Shown here in pieces: positions 41,950-50,892 of a DNA stretch of 64,000 bases. Position 1 is the first letter of the stretch. Every line of letters starts with the position of its first letter. The stretch is from the NCBI RefSeq assembly GCF_002858745.1, contig NZ_PJRO01000016.1:1-64000 (forward strand), in the 5' to 3' direction. The notes below the pieces were generated by a model. That model saw only the letters and a program-made list of their open reading frames with translations. It was not told where the DNA came from and did no database searches. Source of the DNA: Mesorhizobium loti. GTDB taxonomy: Bacteria; Pseudomonadota; Alphaproteobacteria; Rhizobiales; Rhizobiaceae. Both the position numbers and the translations under genes were made by a program.

Positions 41950-43062
41950 TCAGGCCGGTTTCTGCCCGGCATAGACGGGCAGCGTGATGCAGGCGACGTT
42001 GCCGCCGCCAAGCAGAATTTCGCGCGAGTTTTCGATGCCGACAATACGATGACCCGGAAATAGTTCGGCGAGTTTTGCCTTGGCCTCGATGTCGAGCCTT
42101 TCGTCGGCGAACTGCGGCACCACCACGACGCTGTTGCCGGGATAATAGTTGATGTAGGTGGCCGCGACCCGGTTGCCTTCGGGTCGTGCCCAAGTGGCGT
42201 CGACACGATCGACGCCGGCAGCTTCCTCGGCCGTCATCTCGATGGGCAGCGGGTGGCGGATGCGATGCACTTCGAGCCGGCGGCCGCGCGCATCGGTGGC
42301 CGAGCGCAGGATGTCCTCGGCCTCGCGCACGATCTCATATTGCGGGTCGTCGCGCTCTTCGGTCCAGCTCAGCGCGACGACGCCCGGCCGGACGAAGCAG
42401 CAGAGATCGTCGATGTGGCCGTCGGTCTCGTCGAAGGCGAAACCGCGCGGCAGCCAGATCACCGTGTCCAGGCCGAGATAGTCGCAGAGCTGCCGTTCGA
42501 CCGCATCCTTGCCCAGATGGCCGTTGCGGTTGCGGTTCAACAGGCACTGCTCGGTGGTCACCAGCGTGCCCTGGCCGTCGCACTGCAAGCCGCCGCCTTC
42601 GGCGATCAGGGGCGAGCGGTAGCGATCCATGCGCTCCGTCTCCAGCACCTTGCGCGCGGCGAGATCGTCGAGGTCCCAGGGCGCATAGAGGCCCCCGTCG
42701 AAGCCGCCATAGGCATTGAAGGTCCAGTCGACGCCGCGAACCGTGCCCTTGTCGTCGATGACAAAATTCGGTCCGCTGTCGCGCAGCCAGCTGTCATTGG
42801 TGGCCATCTCGATGAGGCGGATGTTGTCCGGCAGCATGGCGCGGGCATTGAGCCATTGCCGGCGCGACACGGCGATGGTGACCGGTTCGCTCTCTGCGAT
42901 GGCTGCCGCCACCTTGACGAATTCCCGCTGCGCCGGCTTGGCGCCCAGCCGCCAGGTGTCGGGCCGCTCCGGCCAGGTCAGCCAGCAGCCGGCCTTTGGC
43001 TCGAACTCGCCCGGAGCCCGGAACCCGTCCTGTTTCGGCGTGGTGGAAAGCGTGCGCGACAT
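41950..43062 (-). CDS. aguA: Agmatine deiminase
   Basis: A 370-residue enzyme; start ATG 43062 with GAGG upstream. Peptidyl-arginine-deiminase fold with the catalytic Cys358 in LLGGGNVACITLPVY, FDETDGHIDDLCCFVRPGV, and the N-terminal APGEFEPKAGCWLTWPER. It converts agmatine to N-carbamoylputrescine, the substrate of AguB (38814). Gene order aguB–regulator–binding protein–aguA makes a compact agmatine catabolic locus. Confidence 0.95.
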   Translation of the reverse strand: MSRTLSTTPKQDGFRAPGEFEPKAGCWLTWPERPDTWRLGAKPAQREFVKVAAAIAESEPVTIAVSRRQWLNARAMLPDNIRLIEMATNDSWLRDSGPNFVIDDKGTVRGVDWTFNAYGGFDGGLYAPWDLDDLAARKVLETERMDRYRSPLIAEGGGLQCDGQGTLVTTEQCLLNRNRNGHLGKDAVERQLCDYLGLDTVIWLPRGFAFDETDGHIDDLCCFVRPGVVALSWTEERDDPQYEIVREAEDILRSATDARGRRLEVHRIRHPLPIEMTAEEAAGVDRVDATWARPEGNRVAATYINYYPGNSVVVVPQFADERLDIEAKAKLAELFPGHRIVGIENSREILLGGGNVACITLPVYAGQKPA

Positions 43063-43310
43063 GCGGGCCTCTTCGACAATCGAAGCCGGATGAAGCCGGA
43101 ATATGGGGTGCACGGTCAATGTCCCAGTTGGGACATGGCGAACGGTGTCGAAATGCGGGATTGCACGATGCCGCGATCGGGACCGTTTGCAACGTAGCGC
43201 TTCGAGCGCTCCGGAGCGGCGCGACCAACGCCGATCTCTCGACAAGTTCATTGTTGCGTGATCGCGCGCTCGCATAAGCATCGAAGCATGATCTCCGACC
43301 GAGGATAACG

Positions 43311-43706
43311 ATGCCCCTCGACATGCAGCCGCAATTGCTCAGCATCATGCGCGTGGCGATCGCTTTGACATTTTCCCAGCACGCAGTGGTCAAGCTGCTT
43401 GGCTGCACCAGCATCGGCTGCATTCCGCAGCCCTTCACGCCGGTCTGGCTGAGCGGCATCGTGGAAATCATGCTGGGCTCAATGCTGCTGTTCGGCCTGG
43501 CTTCGCGCTCCGTCGCGCTTCTGCTGGCCGGTGTCACGGCCATCGCCTATGTCACGGCGCAGACGCAGCAGGGCTTCTTTCCGTTCTTCGACGACGGCAA
43601 GCTCGCGATCGTCTACGGTTTCGCGTTCCTGTATCTCGCGGTGGCCGGGCCCGGCCCGTGGAGCATCGACGGCATCACCGCGACCAGACCCGCTCGCGCG
43701 GGCTGA
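43311..43706 (+). CDS. DoxX family membrane protein
   Basis: A 131-residue protein with four spans (LLSIMRVAIALTFSQHAVVK, VWLSGIVEIMLGSMLLFGLA, SVALLLAGVTAIAYVTA, KLAIVYGFAFLYLAVAGPG). GAGG precedes the start. DoxX proteins are small quinone-interacting or stress-related membrane proteins; the short one-domain type is common beside TetR genes. The C-terminus overlaps the end of the TetR gene on the other strand by 32 bases. Confidence 0.85.
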   Translation: MPLDMQPQLLSIMRVAIALTFSQHAVVKLLGCTSIGCIPQPFTPVWLSGIVEIMLGSMLLFGLASRSVALLLAGVTAIAYVTAQTQQGFFPFFDDGKLAIVYGFAFLYLAVAGPGPWSIDGITATRPARAG

Positions 43707-44370
43707 CGCGCGAGGGCTCGCCTCCACCCGCCAGCCAGCCGCCCTTGCGCCCAAGCGTTTCGAGATAGGCACAGAACATGTCCGCCATGGCGTCGGCATA
43801 GGCATCGATCTCGGCAGCGGTGCGCGGGCTTTCGGAGAACTCCTTGCCCAGCGCCGCCATGGTCGACATGACCAGATCGGTGGCGGTGTCGCGCGTGGCT
43901 TGCGGCACGCCGGGCAGCGCTTCCACCATGAAGGCTTCGACGATGCCGTCCCCCTCGGCGCGGGCTTCCCGTGCCTCAGGCGCATCGCGGTAGAGCGGGG
44001 CGACGCTGTCGAGTGCGACACGCACCTCGGCTTCCTCGCATTCCGAACGGATGAAGGCCCGCACCAGCGTCCGCAAGCGCTCCAGCGGCGACCTCTCCCG
44101 ATCCTGCAGGACGGTGCGCAGCATCTCCGTCGTCTGCCGCCATTCGTCGCTCTGCAGCCGAAACAGGATCGCCGCCTTGTTGGGGAAATACTGGTAGAGC
44201 GAGCCGATGCTGGCGCCGGTCCGCTCCGCCACGCGCGCCATGGTGAAACGCTTGATGCCTTCACGCGCCAGCACCTGGACCGCGGCCTCAAGGATCGCCG
44301 TCACCAGTTCGGTCGAGCGGGCCTGCTGCGGTTTCTTGGTCTGCGAGATCGTGGGGCGTCGTGGAGGCAT
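43675..44370 (-). CDS. TetR-family regulator
   Basis: A 231-residue protein from ATG 44370. N-terminal helix-turn-helix at ~30-75 (ILEAAVQVLAREGIKRFTMA, VAERTGASIGSLYQYFPNKA), preceded by a basic arm. The ligand domain has VAPLYRDAPEAREARAEGDG. It lies convergent to DoxX and divergent to the methyltransferase gene at 44629, which is its likely target. Confidence 0.9.
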   Translation of the reverse strand: MPPRRPTISQTKKPQQARSTELVTAILEAAVQVLAREGIKRFTMARVAERTGASIGSLYQYFPNKAAILFRLQSDEWRQTTEMLRTVLQDRERSPLERLRTLVRAFIRSECEEAEVRVALDSVAPLYRDAPEAREARAEGDGIVEAFMVEALPGVPQATRDTATDLVMSTMAALGKEFSESPRTAAEIDAYADAMADMFCAYLETLGRKGGWLAGGGEPSRVSPRERVWSR

Positions 44371-44628
44371 GCCGGTCCTGGCGATGAAGATCCAAACAGC
44401 TAGGCCCATAGCGAGCGGCGCGCAAGGCCGTGCCAAATCTGAACATTCCAGCCACGCATCCGTCCGCAAGCGCGGTTCAAGGGTTGTTCAGCGCCAGTTT
44501 CATTCATGAAACCAATTGCTTGGCTTCCCGCCAAGGCACTCCAGGGCAATGCGATTAGCGGGCGCGGCCGGGGCATCGTACCTAAAGGCCACGAAACAAG
44601 GTTCAAGACATATCGATCGGAGACAGAC

Positions 44629-45288
44629 GTGAACACATTGACGACAACCCCGCTGGCGCCCTTGCTGGAGCGCCTGTTCAACGAGGCGGAGACATCCGGC
44701 TCGAGCGCAGCCACCATCAGCGACGCGGATCGCGCCCGGCTGTTCAACAGCAAGACCGAATATCTCGACCTCTACGGCCGCATGAAGGACCTCTGGCTTC
44801 CCGTCTCCGAAAAGACCGGAACCCTGCTTTACATGCTGGCCCGCGGCAGCGGTGCCCGTTCGATCGTCGAGTTCGGTACCTCGTTCGGCATATCGACCCT
44901 ACATCTGGCGGCCGCGCTGCGCGACAATGGCGGCGGCCGGCTGATAACGACCGAATTCGAGCCGTCCAAAGTGGCGCGCGCCAGGCAGAACATCGACACC
45001 GGCGGCCTCGGCGACCTCGTCGAGATCCGCGAAGGTGACGCGCTGAAGACCCTGGCCAGCGATCTTCCCGAGACGATCGACCTCGTCCTGCTCGACGGCG
45101 CCAAGTCGATCTATCCGGAAGTGCTCAGCCTGCTGGAGCCTCGGCTGAAACCGGGCGCCATCGTGGTGGCGGACAATGCCGACATGTGCCCCGAATACCT
45201 GCAGCGCGTGCGCGATCCGGCGCAAGGCTACCTGTCCCTGCCCTTCGATGAGGATGTCGAGCTGTCGGTCTGGGTGGGTAGAGGCTGA
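44629..45288 (+). CDS. O-methyltransferase family protein
   Basis: A 219-residue SAM-dependent enzyme; GTG 44629 follows GGAG by 6 bases. SAM motif I IVEFGTSFGISTLHLAAAL (~78-96), motif II TEFEPSKVARARQNIDTGGL, and DLVLLDGAKSIYPEVLSLLE; layout as in the catechol O-methyltransferase-like DUF1442/OMT group. The substrate is unknown. It precedes an SDR gene by ~125 bases in the same direction, under possible control of the divergent TetR. Confidence 0.85.
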   Translation: MNTLTTTPLAPLLERLFNEAETSGSSAATISDADRARLFNSKTEYLDLYGRMKDLWLPVSEKTGTLLYMLARGSGARSIVEFGTSFGISTLHLAAALRDNGGGRLITTEFEPSKVARARQNIDTGGLGDLVEIREGDALKTLASDLPETIDLVLLDGAKSIYPEVLSLLEPRLKPGAIVVADNADMCPEYLQRVRDPAQGYLSLPFDEDVELSVWVGRG

Positions 45289-45412
45289 GCCCAGGTAGCT
45301 TCGACGACCTCAGACATTCCCAACCATCAGGCCAAGGCCCCCTCGGACAATTCAACAATCAGCACAACAAGCGGCGCGCCGGAAACGGTGCGCGCAACGG
45401 AGACTTATTGCC

Positions 45413-46279
45413 ATGCATGTATTCGTAACAGGCGCCACCGGCTGGGTGGGCTCGGCCGTCGTCGACGATCTGATCGAGGCAGGCCATACGGTGACGGGCC
45501 TTGCCCGCGACGGCGAGAAGGCGGCGGCACTTGCCTGGAAGGGCGCCCATGTGGTGCGCGCCACGCTTGAAGACGACGACGCGCTGCGCAGCGCGGCCGC
45601 CGCCGCCGACGCGGTGATCCACACCGCGTTCAACCATGACTTCTCGAGATTCCTCGAGAGCGCGGCGCAGGACCAGCATGTGATCGAGACGCTCGGCAGC
45701 GCTTTTGCCGGATCGCAGCGCCCGCTCCTTGTGACCTCGGGCCTGCTCGGGCTGCCGCGCGGGGCGACGGAAGCCGATATCCCCAACCCGGGGTCGCCCC
45801 GGAAATCGGAAGTCGCAGCGCGAGCGCTGGCAGAACGCGGCATCCGCGCCGCTACGGTGCGGCTGGCGCCGTCCGTGCACGGCCTCGGCGACCACGGCTT
45901 CGTGCCGTTGCTCATCCGCATGGCGCGCGAAAAGGGCGTTTCGGCCTATATCGACGACGGCTCGAACGCCTGGGCGGGCGTATGCCGCACCGATGCGGCG
46001 TGCGTCTACCGGCTGGCGCTCGAACAGGGCGTGACCGAACAGGCCTATCATGCGGTGGCCGACGAGAGCGTGCCGTTCAAGGAGATCGCCAAAGTGATCG
46101 GCCGCCGGCTCGGCCTGCCCGTCGAACCACGCCCGGCGGAGCATTTCGGCTGGTTCGCGCATTTCGCGGGCACAAACATGTCGGCATCGGCCGAGCAGAC
46201 ACGCAGGCTGCTCGGCTGGAAGCCGAAGGGCCCGGACCTCATCGCCGACCTCGACCAGCCGGGTTACTTCGCGGGTTGA
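45413..46279 (+). CDS. NAD-dependent epimerase/SDR family protein
   Basis: A 288-residue extended SDR with the Rossmann motif VTGATGWVGSAVVDDL (5-20), VIHTAFNHDF, and a Lys in PGSPRKSEVAARALAERG; the usual YxxxK Tyr is not obvious (SPRKSEVA), which fits atypical SDRs acting on small lipophilic compounds. Possibly works with the methyltransferase upstream. Ends ~65 bases before a hairpin. Confidence 0.85.
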   Translation: MHVFVTGATGWVGSAVVDDLIEAGHTVTGLARDGEKAAALAWKGAHVVRATLEDDDALRSAAAAADAVIHTAFNHDFSRFLESAAQDQHVIETLGSAFAGSQRPLLVTSGLLGLPRGATEADIPNPGSPRKSEVAARALAERGIRAATVRLAPSVHGLGDHGFVPLLIRMAREKGVSAYIDDGSNAWAGVCRTDAACVYRLALEQGVTEQAYHAVADESVPFKEIAKVIGRRLGLPVEPRPAEHFGWFAHFAGTNMSASAEQTRRLLGWKPKGPDLIADLDQPGYFAG

Positions 46280-46343
46280 TGGGAACCTGAGGGCGGAGCC
46301 GCTGCGACCGAGGAATATGTCTGCGTGCGCTACAAGAGCGACA

Positions 46344-46375
46344 CCTGCTATCGTGTGAGATCATACGATAGCAGG
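46344..46375. terminator. Perfect 11-bp hairpin between convergent genes
   Basis: CCTGCTATCGT (46344-46354) and ACGATAGCAGG (46365-46375) are exact reverse complements with a 10-base loop. It sits between the SDR (+) and MgtC-like (-) genes and probably ends transcripts from both sides, though no T tract follows. Confidence 0.6.
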
Positions 46376-46400
46376 CACGTACAAGTCGCGCGGGCCACCA

Positions 46401-46871
46401 CTATCCCTTGTCGATCCGCACCAGTTGCAGAAGACTGAGAACGACGACGGCCAATACGGTCCCCAGCAAGGCGATCTGCCAGAAGCCCAGCCCCACCGCC
46501 AGACCGATGGCGCCGGCCAGCCACATGCCGGCGCCGGTGGTCAATCCCTGCACCTCGCCCTTGGCGAAGAAGATCAGGCCGGCAGCCAGGAAGGCGACGC
46601 CGGCGGTTGTCGCTTCGACCAGGCGGATGGGATCGATCCTGATCTCCTGTCCGGCGAAGACATCGACATGGGTGATCTCGATGGTCAGGATGGCAATCAT
46701 CGCCGTTGCCAGACAGATCAGGATATGGGTGCGCAGGCCTGCCGGCCGGTTGCGCCATTCGCGCTCCATGCCGACAACCGCGCCAAATGCTGCAGCCAGC
46801 AAAAGCCGGGCGGACACTACGGAAAAAGGTAGCCATGTCGGCTGCCCGAAACGATCGATGAACTCTTCCAT
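46401..46871 (-). CDS. MgtC/SapB family membrane protein
   Basis: A 156-residue protein with about five spans. SARLLLAAAFGAVVGMEREW then RNRPAGLRTHILICLATAMI is the MgtC N-terminal signature; the soluble C-terminal ACT-like domain of true MgtC is missing, so it is of the SapB short type. Implicated in adaptation to low Mg2+ or inside-host growth in other bacteria. Faces the polyamine-binding gene at 47208 across a ~340-base divergent region. Confidence 0.85.
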   Translation of the reverse strand: MEEFIDRFGQPTWLPFSVVSARLLLAAAFGAVVGMEREWRNRPAGLRTHILICLATAMIAILTIEITHVDVFAGQEIRIDPIRLVEATTAGVAFLAAGLIFFAKGEVQGLTTGAGMWLAGAIGLAVGLGFWQIALLGTVLAVVVLSLLQLVRIDKG

Positions 46872-47030
46872 GCGTTCGAAAACGCAACCCTGAACGCCCG
46901 GTTCCCGTAAATTGTCCTTCGCGCTGCCCCTGCCTGTCCGGCACGGTGCGCTTTTTGCCTGTCGTATGGCCGGCGCATGGCAGACTCAATGGGCCGCTTC
47001 GCGCCAACTTCAATTCGCGCCAAAAACTTA

Positions 47031-47049
47031 TTGACTAAATAGTTAGTAA
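47031..47049 (+). promoter_or_regulatory. TetR-type operator/promoter
   Basis: TTGACTAAATAGTTAGTAA: the arms ACTAA (47034-47038) and TTAGT (47043-47047) are symmetric around ATAG, and a TTGACT -35 starts it. AT-rich AATAATACT follows as a possible -10. TetR-family operators of this form (TTGACTAnnnnTTAGT) are common. The TetR gene at 49903 ends the same unit and is the obvious regulator. Confidence 0.5.
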
Positions 47050-47207
47050 TAATACTCTTCAGCCTGGGAACAAGATCGGCCGGCCGGCATAGGCTGGCAA
47101 CGACAGCCCGGGAACACGAGAAGGAGACCGCCCGGCAGCCATGTGGCTTGTCGCGGCGACAACGGACCCGCCGGCTGGCGGCAGGGTTCCAAAAGGGAGG
47201 AATGCGC

Positions 47208-48242
47208 ATGAACCTGAAAATGGCAGCCGCTGCGCTCAGTGTGTCACTTCTGGCTGTGACTGGCGCAGCCCGCGCCGAAGGCGTGCTCAACATCTACAAC
47301 TGGGGCAACTACACCAGCCCCGAGCTGATCAAGAAGTTCGAGAAACAATACGACATCAAGGTAACCGTCACCGACTACGATTCCAACGACACCGCGCTCG
47401 CCAAGGTGCGCCAGGGCGCATCCGGCTACGACATCGTCGTGCCGTCGGCCAGCGTGATGCCGATCTGGATCAGCGAGGGGCTGCTGCTCGAAACACGCCC
47501 CGACCAGATGGAGAACTTCAAGAATGTCGATCCGCGCTGGGTCGACGTGCCGTTCGACCCCGGCCGCAAATACACCGTGCCGTGGCAGTGGGGCACCACC
47601 GGCATGTCGGTCAACACATCCGTCTATTCCGGTGACATCAACACCTCGGCGATCTTCCTCGATCCACCGCCCGAACTCGTCGGCAAGATCAATGTCGTGC
47701 CGGAGATGGGCGACATCATGTATTTCGCCATCACCTATTTCGGCGGCAAGTTCTGCACCGACGACAAGACGCTGCTGAAGCAGGTACGCGACAAGCTGGT
47801 CGAGGCCAAGGCGAAGTGGCTTTCCCTGGACTATGCCGCCGTCGATGGGCTGGGCCGCGGCGACATCGCCGCCGGCGTCAACTGGAACGGCATCTCGCTG
47901 CGCCAGCGCCTGCAGAACAAGGACATCGCCTACGGCTATCCGAAGCAGGGCTTTCCGGTCTTCATGGACAATGTCGCCGTGCTGAAGGACGCCAAGAATG
48001 TCGACAACGCCAAGCTGTTCCAGAACTTCATCATGGACCCGGAAAACGCGGCGCTGATCTCCGCCTTTGCCCGCTACGCCAACGGCATCAAGGGCTCGGA
48101 GAAATTCATGCCCGCCGACATGAAGGGCGCGCCGGAAGTCGACATCCCGGCCGAGTTCCTCGCCAAGGGCGAGGTCATGCCGATCTGCCCGCAGCCGGTA
48201 ATGGCGCTCTACTCCAAGATCTGGACCGATATCCAGAAGTAG
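47208..48242 (+). CDS. Second periplasmic polyamine-type binding protein
   Basis: A 344-residue protein; ATG 47208 has GGGAGG 7 bases upstream. Signal peptide MNLKMAAAALSVSLLAVTGA. LNIYNWGNYTSPELIKKFEK and GYDIVVPSASVMPIWISEGL fit PotD/PotF. Paralogue of 40811-41908 but clearly divergent. No transporter subunits nearby. It is followed by an amidase and a TetR gene in the same direction, suggesting uptake of an amide-bearing amine. Confidence 0.9.
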   Translation: MNLKMAAAALSVSLLAVTGAARAEGVLNIYNWGNYTSPELIKKFEKQYDIKVTVTDYDSNDTALAKVRQGASGYDIVVPSASVMPIWISEGLLLETRPDQMENFKNVDPRWVDVPFDPGRKYTVPWQWGTTGMSVNTSVYSGDINTSAIFLDPPPELVGKINVVPEMGDIMYFAITYFGGKFCTDDKTLLKQVRDKLVEAKAKWLSLDYAAVDGLGRGDIAAGVNWNGISLRQRLQNKDIAYGYPKQGFPVFMDNVAVLKDAKNVDNAKLFQNFIMDPENAALISAFARYANGIKGSEKFMPADMKGAPEVDIPAEFLAKGEVMPICPQPVMALYSKIWTDIQK

Positions 48243-48294
48243 CGCCCTCACCCAGCCGGTTCCGGGGCGCCGCGCCGCCCGGACAGCCATCCCT

Positions 48295-48391
48295 GGAGCG
48301 TTTCCGTTTTTCACGGAAACGCGGAAACGCTCCAACTCCTTGTTTTCACGCAATTCCGGACGGAAAACCGCACACACTTTCCCGGAATTGC
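48295..48391. repeat. Repeat family A, reverse full copy
   Basis: GAGCGTTTCCGTTTTTCACG, GAAACGCGGAAACGCTCC, then CACGCAATTCCGGACGG and CCCGGAATTG. Lies between the binding protein and amidase genes; may also act as a transcription punctuation. Confidence 0.8.
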
Positions 48392-48434
48392 TTTCAGGCC
48401 ACAATCGCGATCGTCCGATCGCCGGAGACTTTGC

Positions 48435-49862
48435 ATGTCCGACCTCGACCTTTGCTACATGCCCGCCCACAAGGCGCTGCAGCTGTTCAAGACAAAAAAG
48501 CTTTCGCCGGTGGAACTGATGCAAGCCACCATCAGCCGCGCCGAGGCCACCAAAGCCACGATCAACTGCCTCACCTTCACCTATTTCGACGAAGCGATGG
48601 ACCAGGCCCGCAAGGCCGAGGCCCGATATGCCAAGGGCGCCAGGACCGGCGCGCTCGAAGGCCTGCCGATCGGCATCAAGGACGAGAGCTACATCAAGGG
48701 CAAACCGACCTCGCACGGTTCGCTGCTGACCATGGGGGCCGTCAGCGACCACACCTCGACGATCAACGAGCGCATCATCAAGGCCGGCGGCATCGTGCAT
48801 GCACGCACGGCAACACCGGAATTCAGCTGCGCCGGCTACACCTGGTCGAGGCGATGGGGGGTCACCCGCAATCCGTGGAACCCGGATTATACGCCCGGCG
48901 GCTCTTCGGGTGGATCGGCGGCGACGCTTGCGGCGGGCACCTCGGCGATCGCGACCGGGTCGGACATCGCCGGTTCCATCCGCATCCCCGCCTCGGCCTG
49001 CGGCCTGGTCGGCTTCAAGCCGCCTTATGGCCGCAACCCGGACGAGCCGCCGTTCAACCTCGATTTCTACTGTCACACCGGGCCGCTGGCACGCACCGTC
49101 ACCGACGCGATCCTGCTGCAGAACGTGATGGCCGGGCCGAGCCCGCTCGACATTTCCACCTTGCGCCCGAAGCTTCGGCTGCCGCTCGACTACAAGCCGA
49201 TCAAGGGCTGGCGGATCGGCTTTTCCATGGATCTCGGCTCCTTCGAGGTGGATCCGGACGTGCGCAGGAACACGCTTGCCGCCTGTGACGTGTTCCGCTC
49301 GCTGGGTGCTGCGGTGGAAGAGGTCGATCTCGGCTGGGGCGACGAGGTGCTGAAATCCGGCATGGCCTATCTCGAGCACATCTTCGGCGCCTCGCTGGCC
49401 GGCCTGCTCAAGGAGCATGGCGACGACATGACCAGCTATGCGCGGCGGTTTGCGCTGGATGGGCAGAAATCGAAGGCCACCGACTTCGTCGCAACGCTGG
49501 AGGTGGCGGGCCGGATGTACCAGAGCCTCGGGCCGCTGCTGGAAAAATACGATGTGCTGCTGTGCCCGACCAATGCACTGCCGGCAGTGCCTGCCGAGTT
49601 CGATCATTCCAGGGATACAGTGCAGATCAACGGCAAGACGGTGAACCCGTCGCTCGGCTGGGTGATGACGACGCCGTTCAACATGCTGAGCCGCTGCCCC
49701 GTCATTTCCATGCCGTCTGGCCGGGCGACAAACGGCGTGCCGACAGGCATCCAGATTGTCGGCCGCACCTATAGCGATGCCGATGTATTCCGCGCGGCAA
49801 TGGCCTATGAAACGGCACGGGGCCAATGGTACGGCGACGGCGCGACACGGCCGTCGCTGTAA
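48435..49862 (+). CDS. Amidase (amidase signature family)
   Basis: A 475-residue enzyme with the Ser–cisSer–Lys triad: Lys82 (GLPIGIKDESY), cis-Ser157/158 (TPGGSSGGSAATLAAGTSAI) and Ser181 (GSDIAGSIRIPA). The family cleaves amides such as acylated amines, indoleacetamide or aryl amides. Lying behind a polyamine-type binding protein and ahead of a TetR gene, it may hydrolyse the imported compound. Confidence 0.9.
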   Translation: MSDLDLCYMPAHKALQLFKTKKLSPVELMQATISRAEATKATINCLTFTYFDEAMDQARKAEARYAKGARTGALEGLPIGIKDESYIKGKPTSHGSLLTMGAVSDHTSTINERIIKAGGIVHARTATPEFSCAGYTWSRRWGVTRNPWNPDYTPGGSSGGSAATLAAGTSAIATGSDIAGSIRIPASACGLVGFKPPYGRNPDEPPFNLDFYCHTGPLARTVTDAILLQNVMAGPSPLDISTLRPKLRLPLDYKPIKGWRIGFSMDLGSFEVDPDVRRNTLAACDVFRSLGAAVEEVDLGWGDEVLKSGMAYLEHIFGASLAGLLKEHGDDMTSYARRFALDGQKSKATDFVATLEVAGRMYQSLGPLLEKYDVLLCPTNALPAVPAEFDHSRDTVQINGKTVNPSLGWVMTTPFNMLSRCPVISMPSGRATNGVPTGIQIVGRTYSDADVFRAAMAYETARGQWYGDGATRPSL

Positions 49863-49902
49863 GCAGCCCGCGCCGGCCGGGCGCGACAGGCAAGGATTGA
49901 AG

Positions 49903-50585
49903 ATGGCACAAGGCAAGGCGGCCGCGGCAGAGACAAAAAAAACGCGTCGGGCAAGCGGCCGGCGGCGACCCGCGACCGCCGGCGCGAACGTGGTGAAGCG
50001 AGCATCCAGCGCATCATCGACGCCGCCATCGTACTGATCGCCGACGAAGGCCTGTCCAGCCTCACCATGCAAGGCATCGCCGAACAGGCGGGCGCATCCA
50101 ACGCGCTGGTGGTCTTCCACTTCGGCAACAAGGAGAACCTGCTTCGCGCCGTCCTGCAATATCTCAGCGACCAGTATGACGCGCTGTGGACCAGCATGGT
50201 GCGCGCGCCCGGCCTGTCGCCGGTGCAGCGCGTGACGGGGGCGGTCGAATGCGGGCGCCGGTTCGCGCGCCAGCACCCGAAATGGGTTTCGGTGTTCGTC
50301 ATTTTCGGCAGCGATCGCAAGAGCATGCAGATCTACAAGGAAATCGGCCTGCCCGGCGACCTGGCCTACAATGCCGAAGCCAGCGACCTGCTGGCCGAAA
50401 TCGTGCGCATCGGCGACTACAGCGACGTCGATCCGAAGACGCTGTCGGAAAGCCTCAACTATCTGGTCCAGGGCGCATGGTACTGGGGCCACCTCAATCC
50501 GCCCGATCGCGAGTCCGAGGTTCCGGCCAGGACCATCGCGACGCTGCTGCACCACGCATTTCCCCGGCATTTCGAGCTGGGGTGA
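49903..50585 (+). CDS. TetR-family regulator with apparent -1 frameshift at an A8 tract
   Basis: From ATG 49903 the frame gives MAQGKAAAAETKK, then runs to a stop at 50037. After the A8 run (49935-49942) the -1 frame gives NASGKRPAATRDRRRERGEA and the clear TetR helix-turn-helix (IIDAAIVLIADEGLSSLTMQ, GIAEQAGASNALVVFHFGNK), open to 50585. No start codon exists in that frame before 50067, which would cut the domain. One more A would restore a single 227-residue protein. Either an indel, a sequencing slip, or transcriptional slippage/programmed frameshifting. Likely regulator of the 47208 unit. Confidence 0.7.
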
Positions 50586-50708
50586 GGTGGGGCGCTGTTA
50601 TCTCTCCCCTTGCGGAGGGTGAGAGCCTGGTTCGCCGCAGGCTTACGAGGCTCGAACGCCCGAGGCCATAGCCGAGGGCCGTGGCGATTTCAGCATCTTA
50701 GCGAGGGC

Positions 50709-50867
50709 GGCGCAGTCTAAGTGCTAGAAATCGCAAGAGAGGGGATCTTCAGCCGCAACGCTGACAAGGAGCTTCTTGCCTCTACGAGACATGTAACCCC
50801 CAGCGTACGAATGCTACGAAACCCTCAGCTGAAAATCCCCTCTCTTGGATTTTCTACGACTTAGCCT
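50709..50867. repeat. Family D bracketed element, copy 3
   Basis: Arms 50709-50746 and 50835-50867, same orientation as copy 1. Core ends shared with copy 2 (TTCAGCCGCAACG). Flanked by hairpin-bearing stretches at 50600-50620 and 50915-50935. Accounts for the gap 50586-50892. Confidence 0.75.
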
Positions 50868-50892
50868 CGCGACGGCCTTCGGCCTGCTCCGG

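Noticed and set aside
40811..48242. Complete polyamine ABC transporters
   Set aside because: Two binding proteins are present, but no permease or ATPase of the Pot type lies in the window; the only full importer is the sugar one at 58366-63856.
47244..50570. Open frame of 1108 codons on the minus strand
   Set aside because: Antisense to the binding protein, amidase and TetR genes, which have clear motifs. Composition (Arg, His, Gln rich) is that of a high-GC shadow; no domain and no ribosome site.
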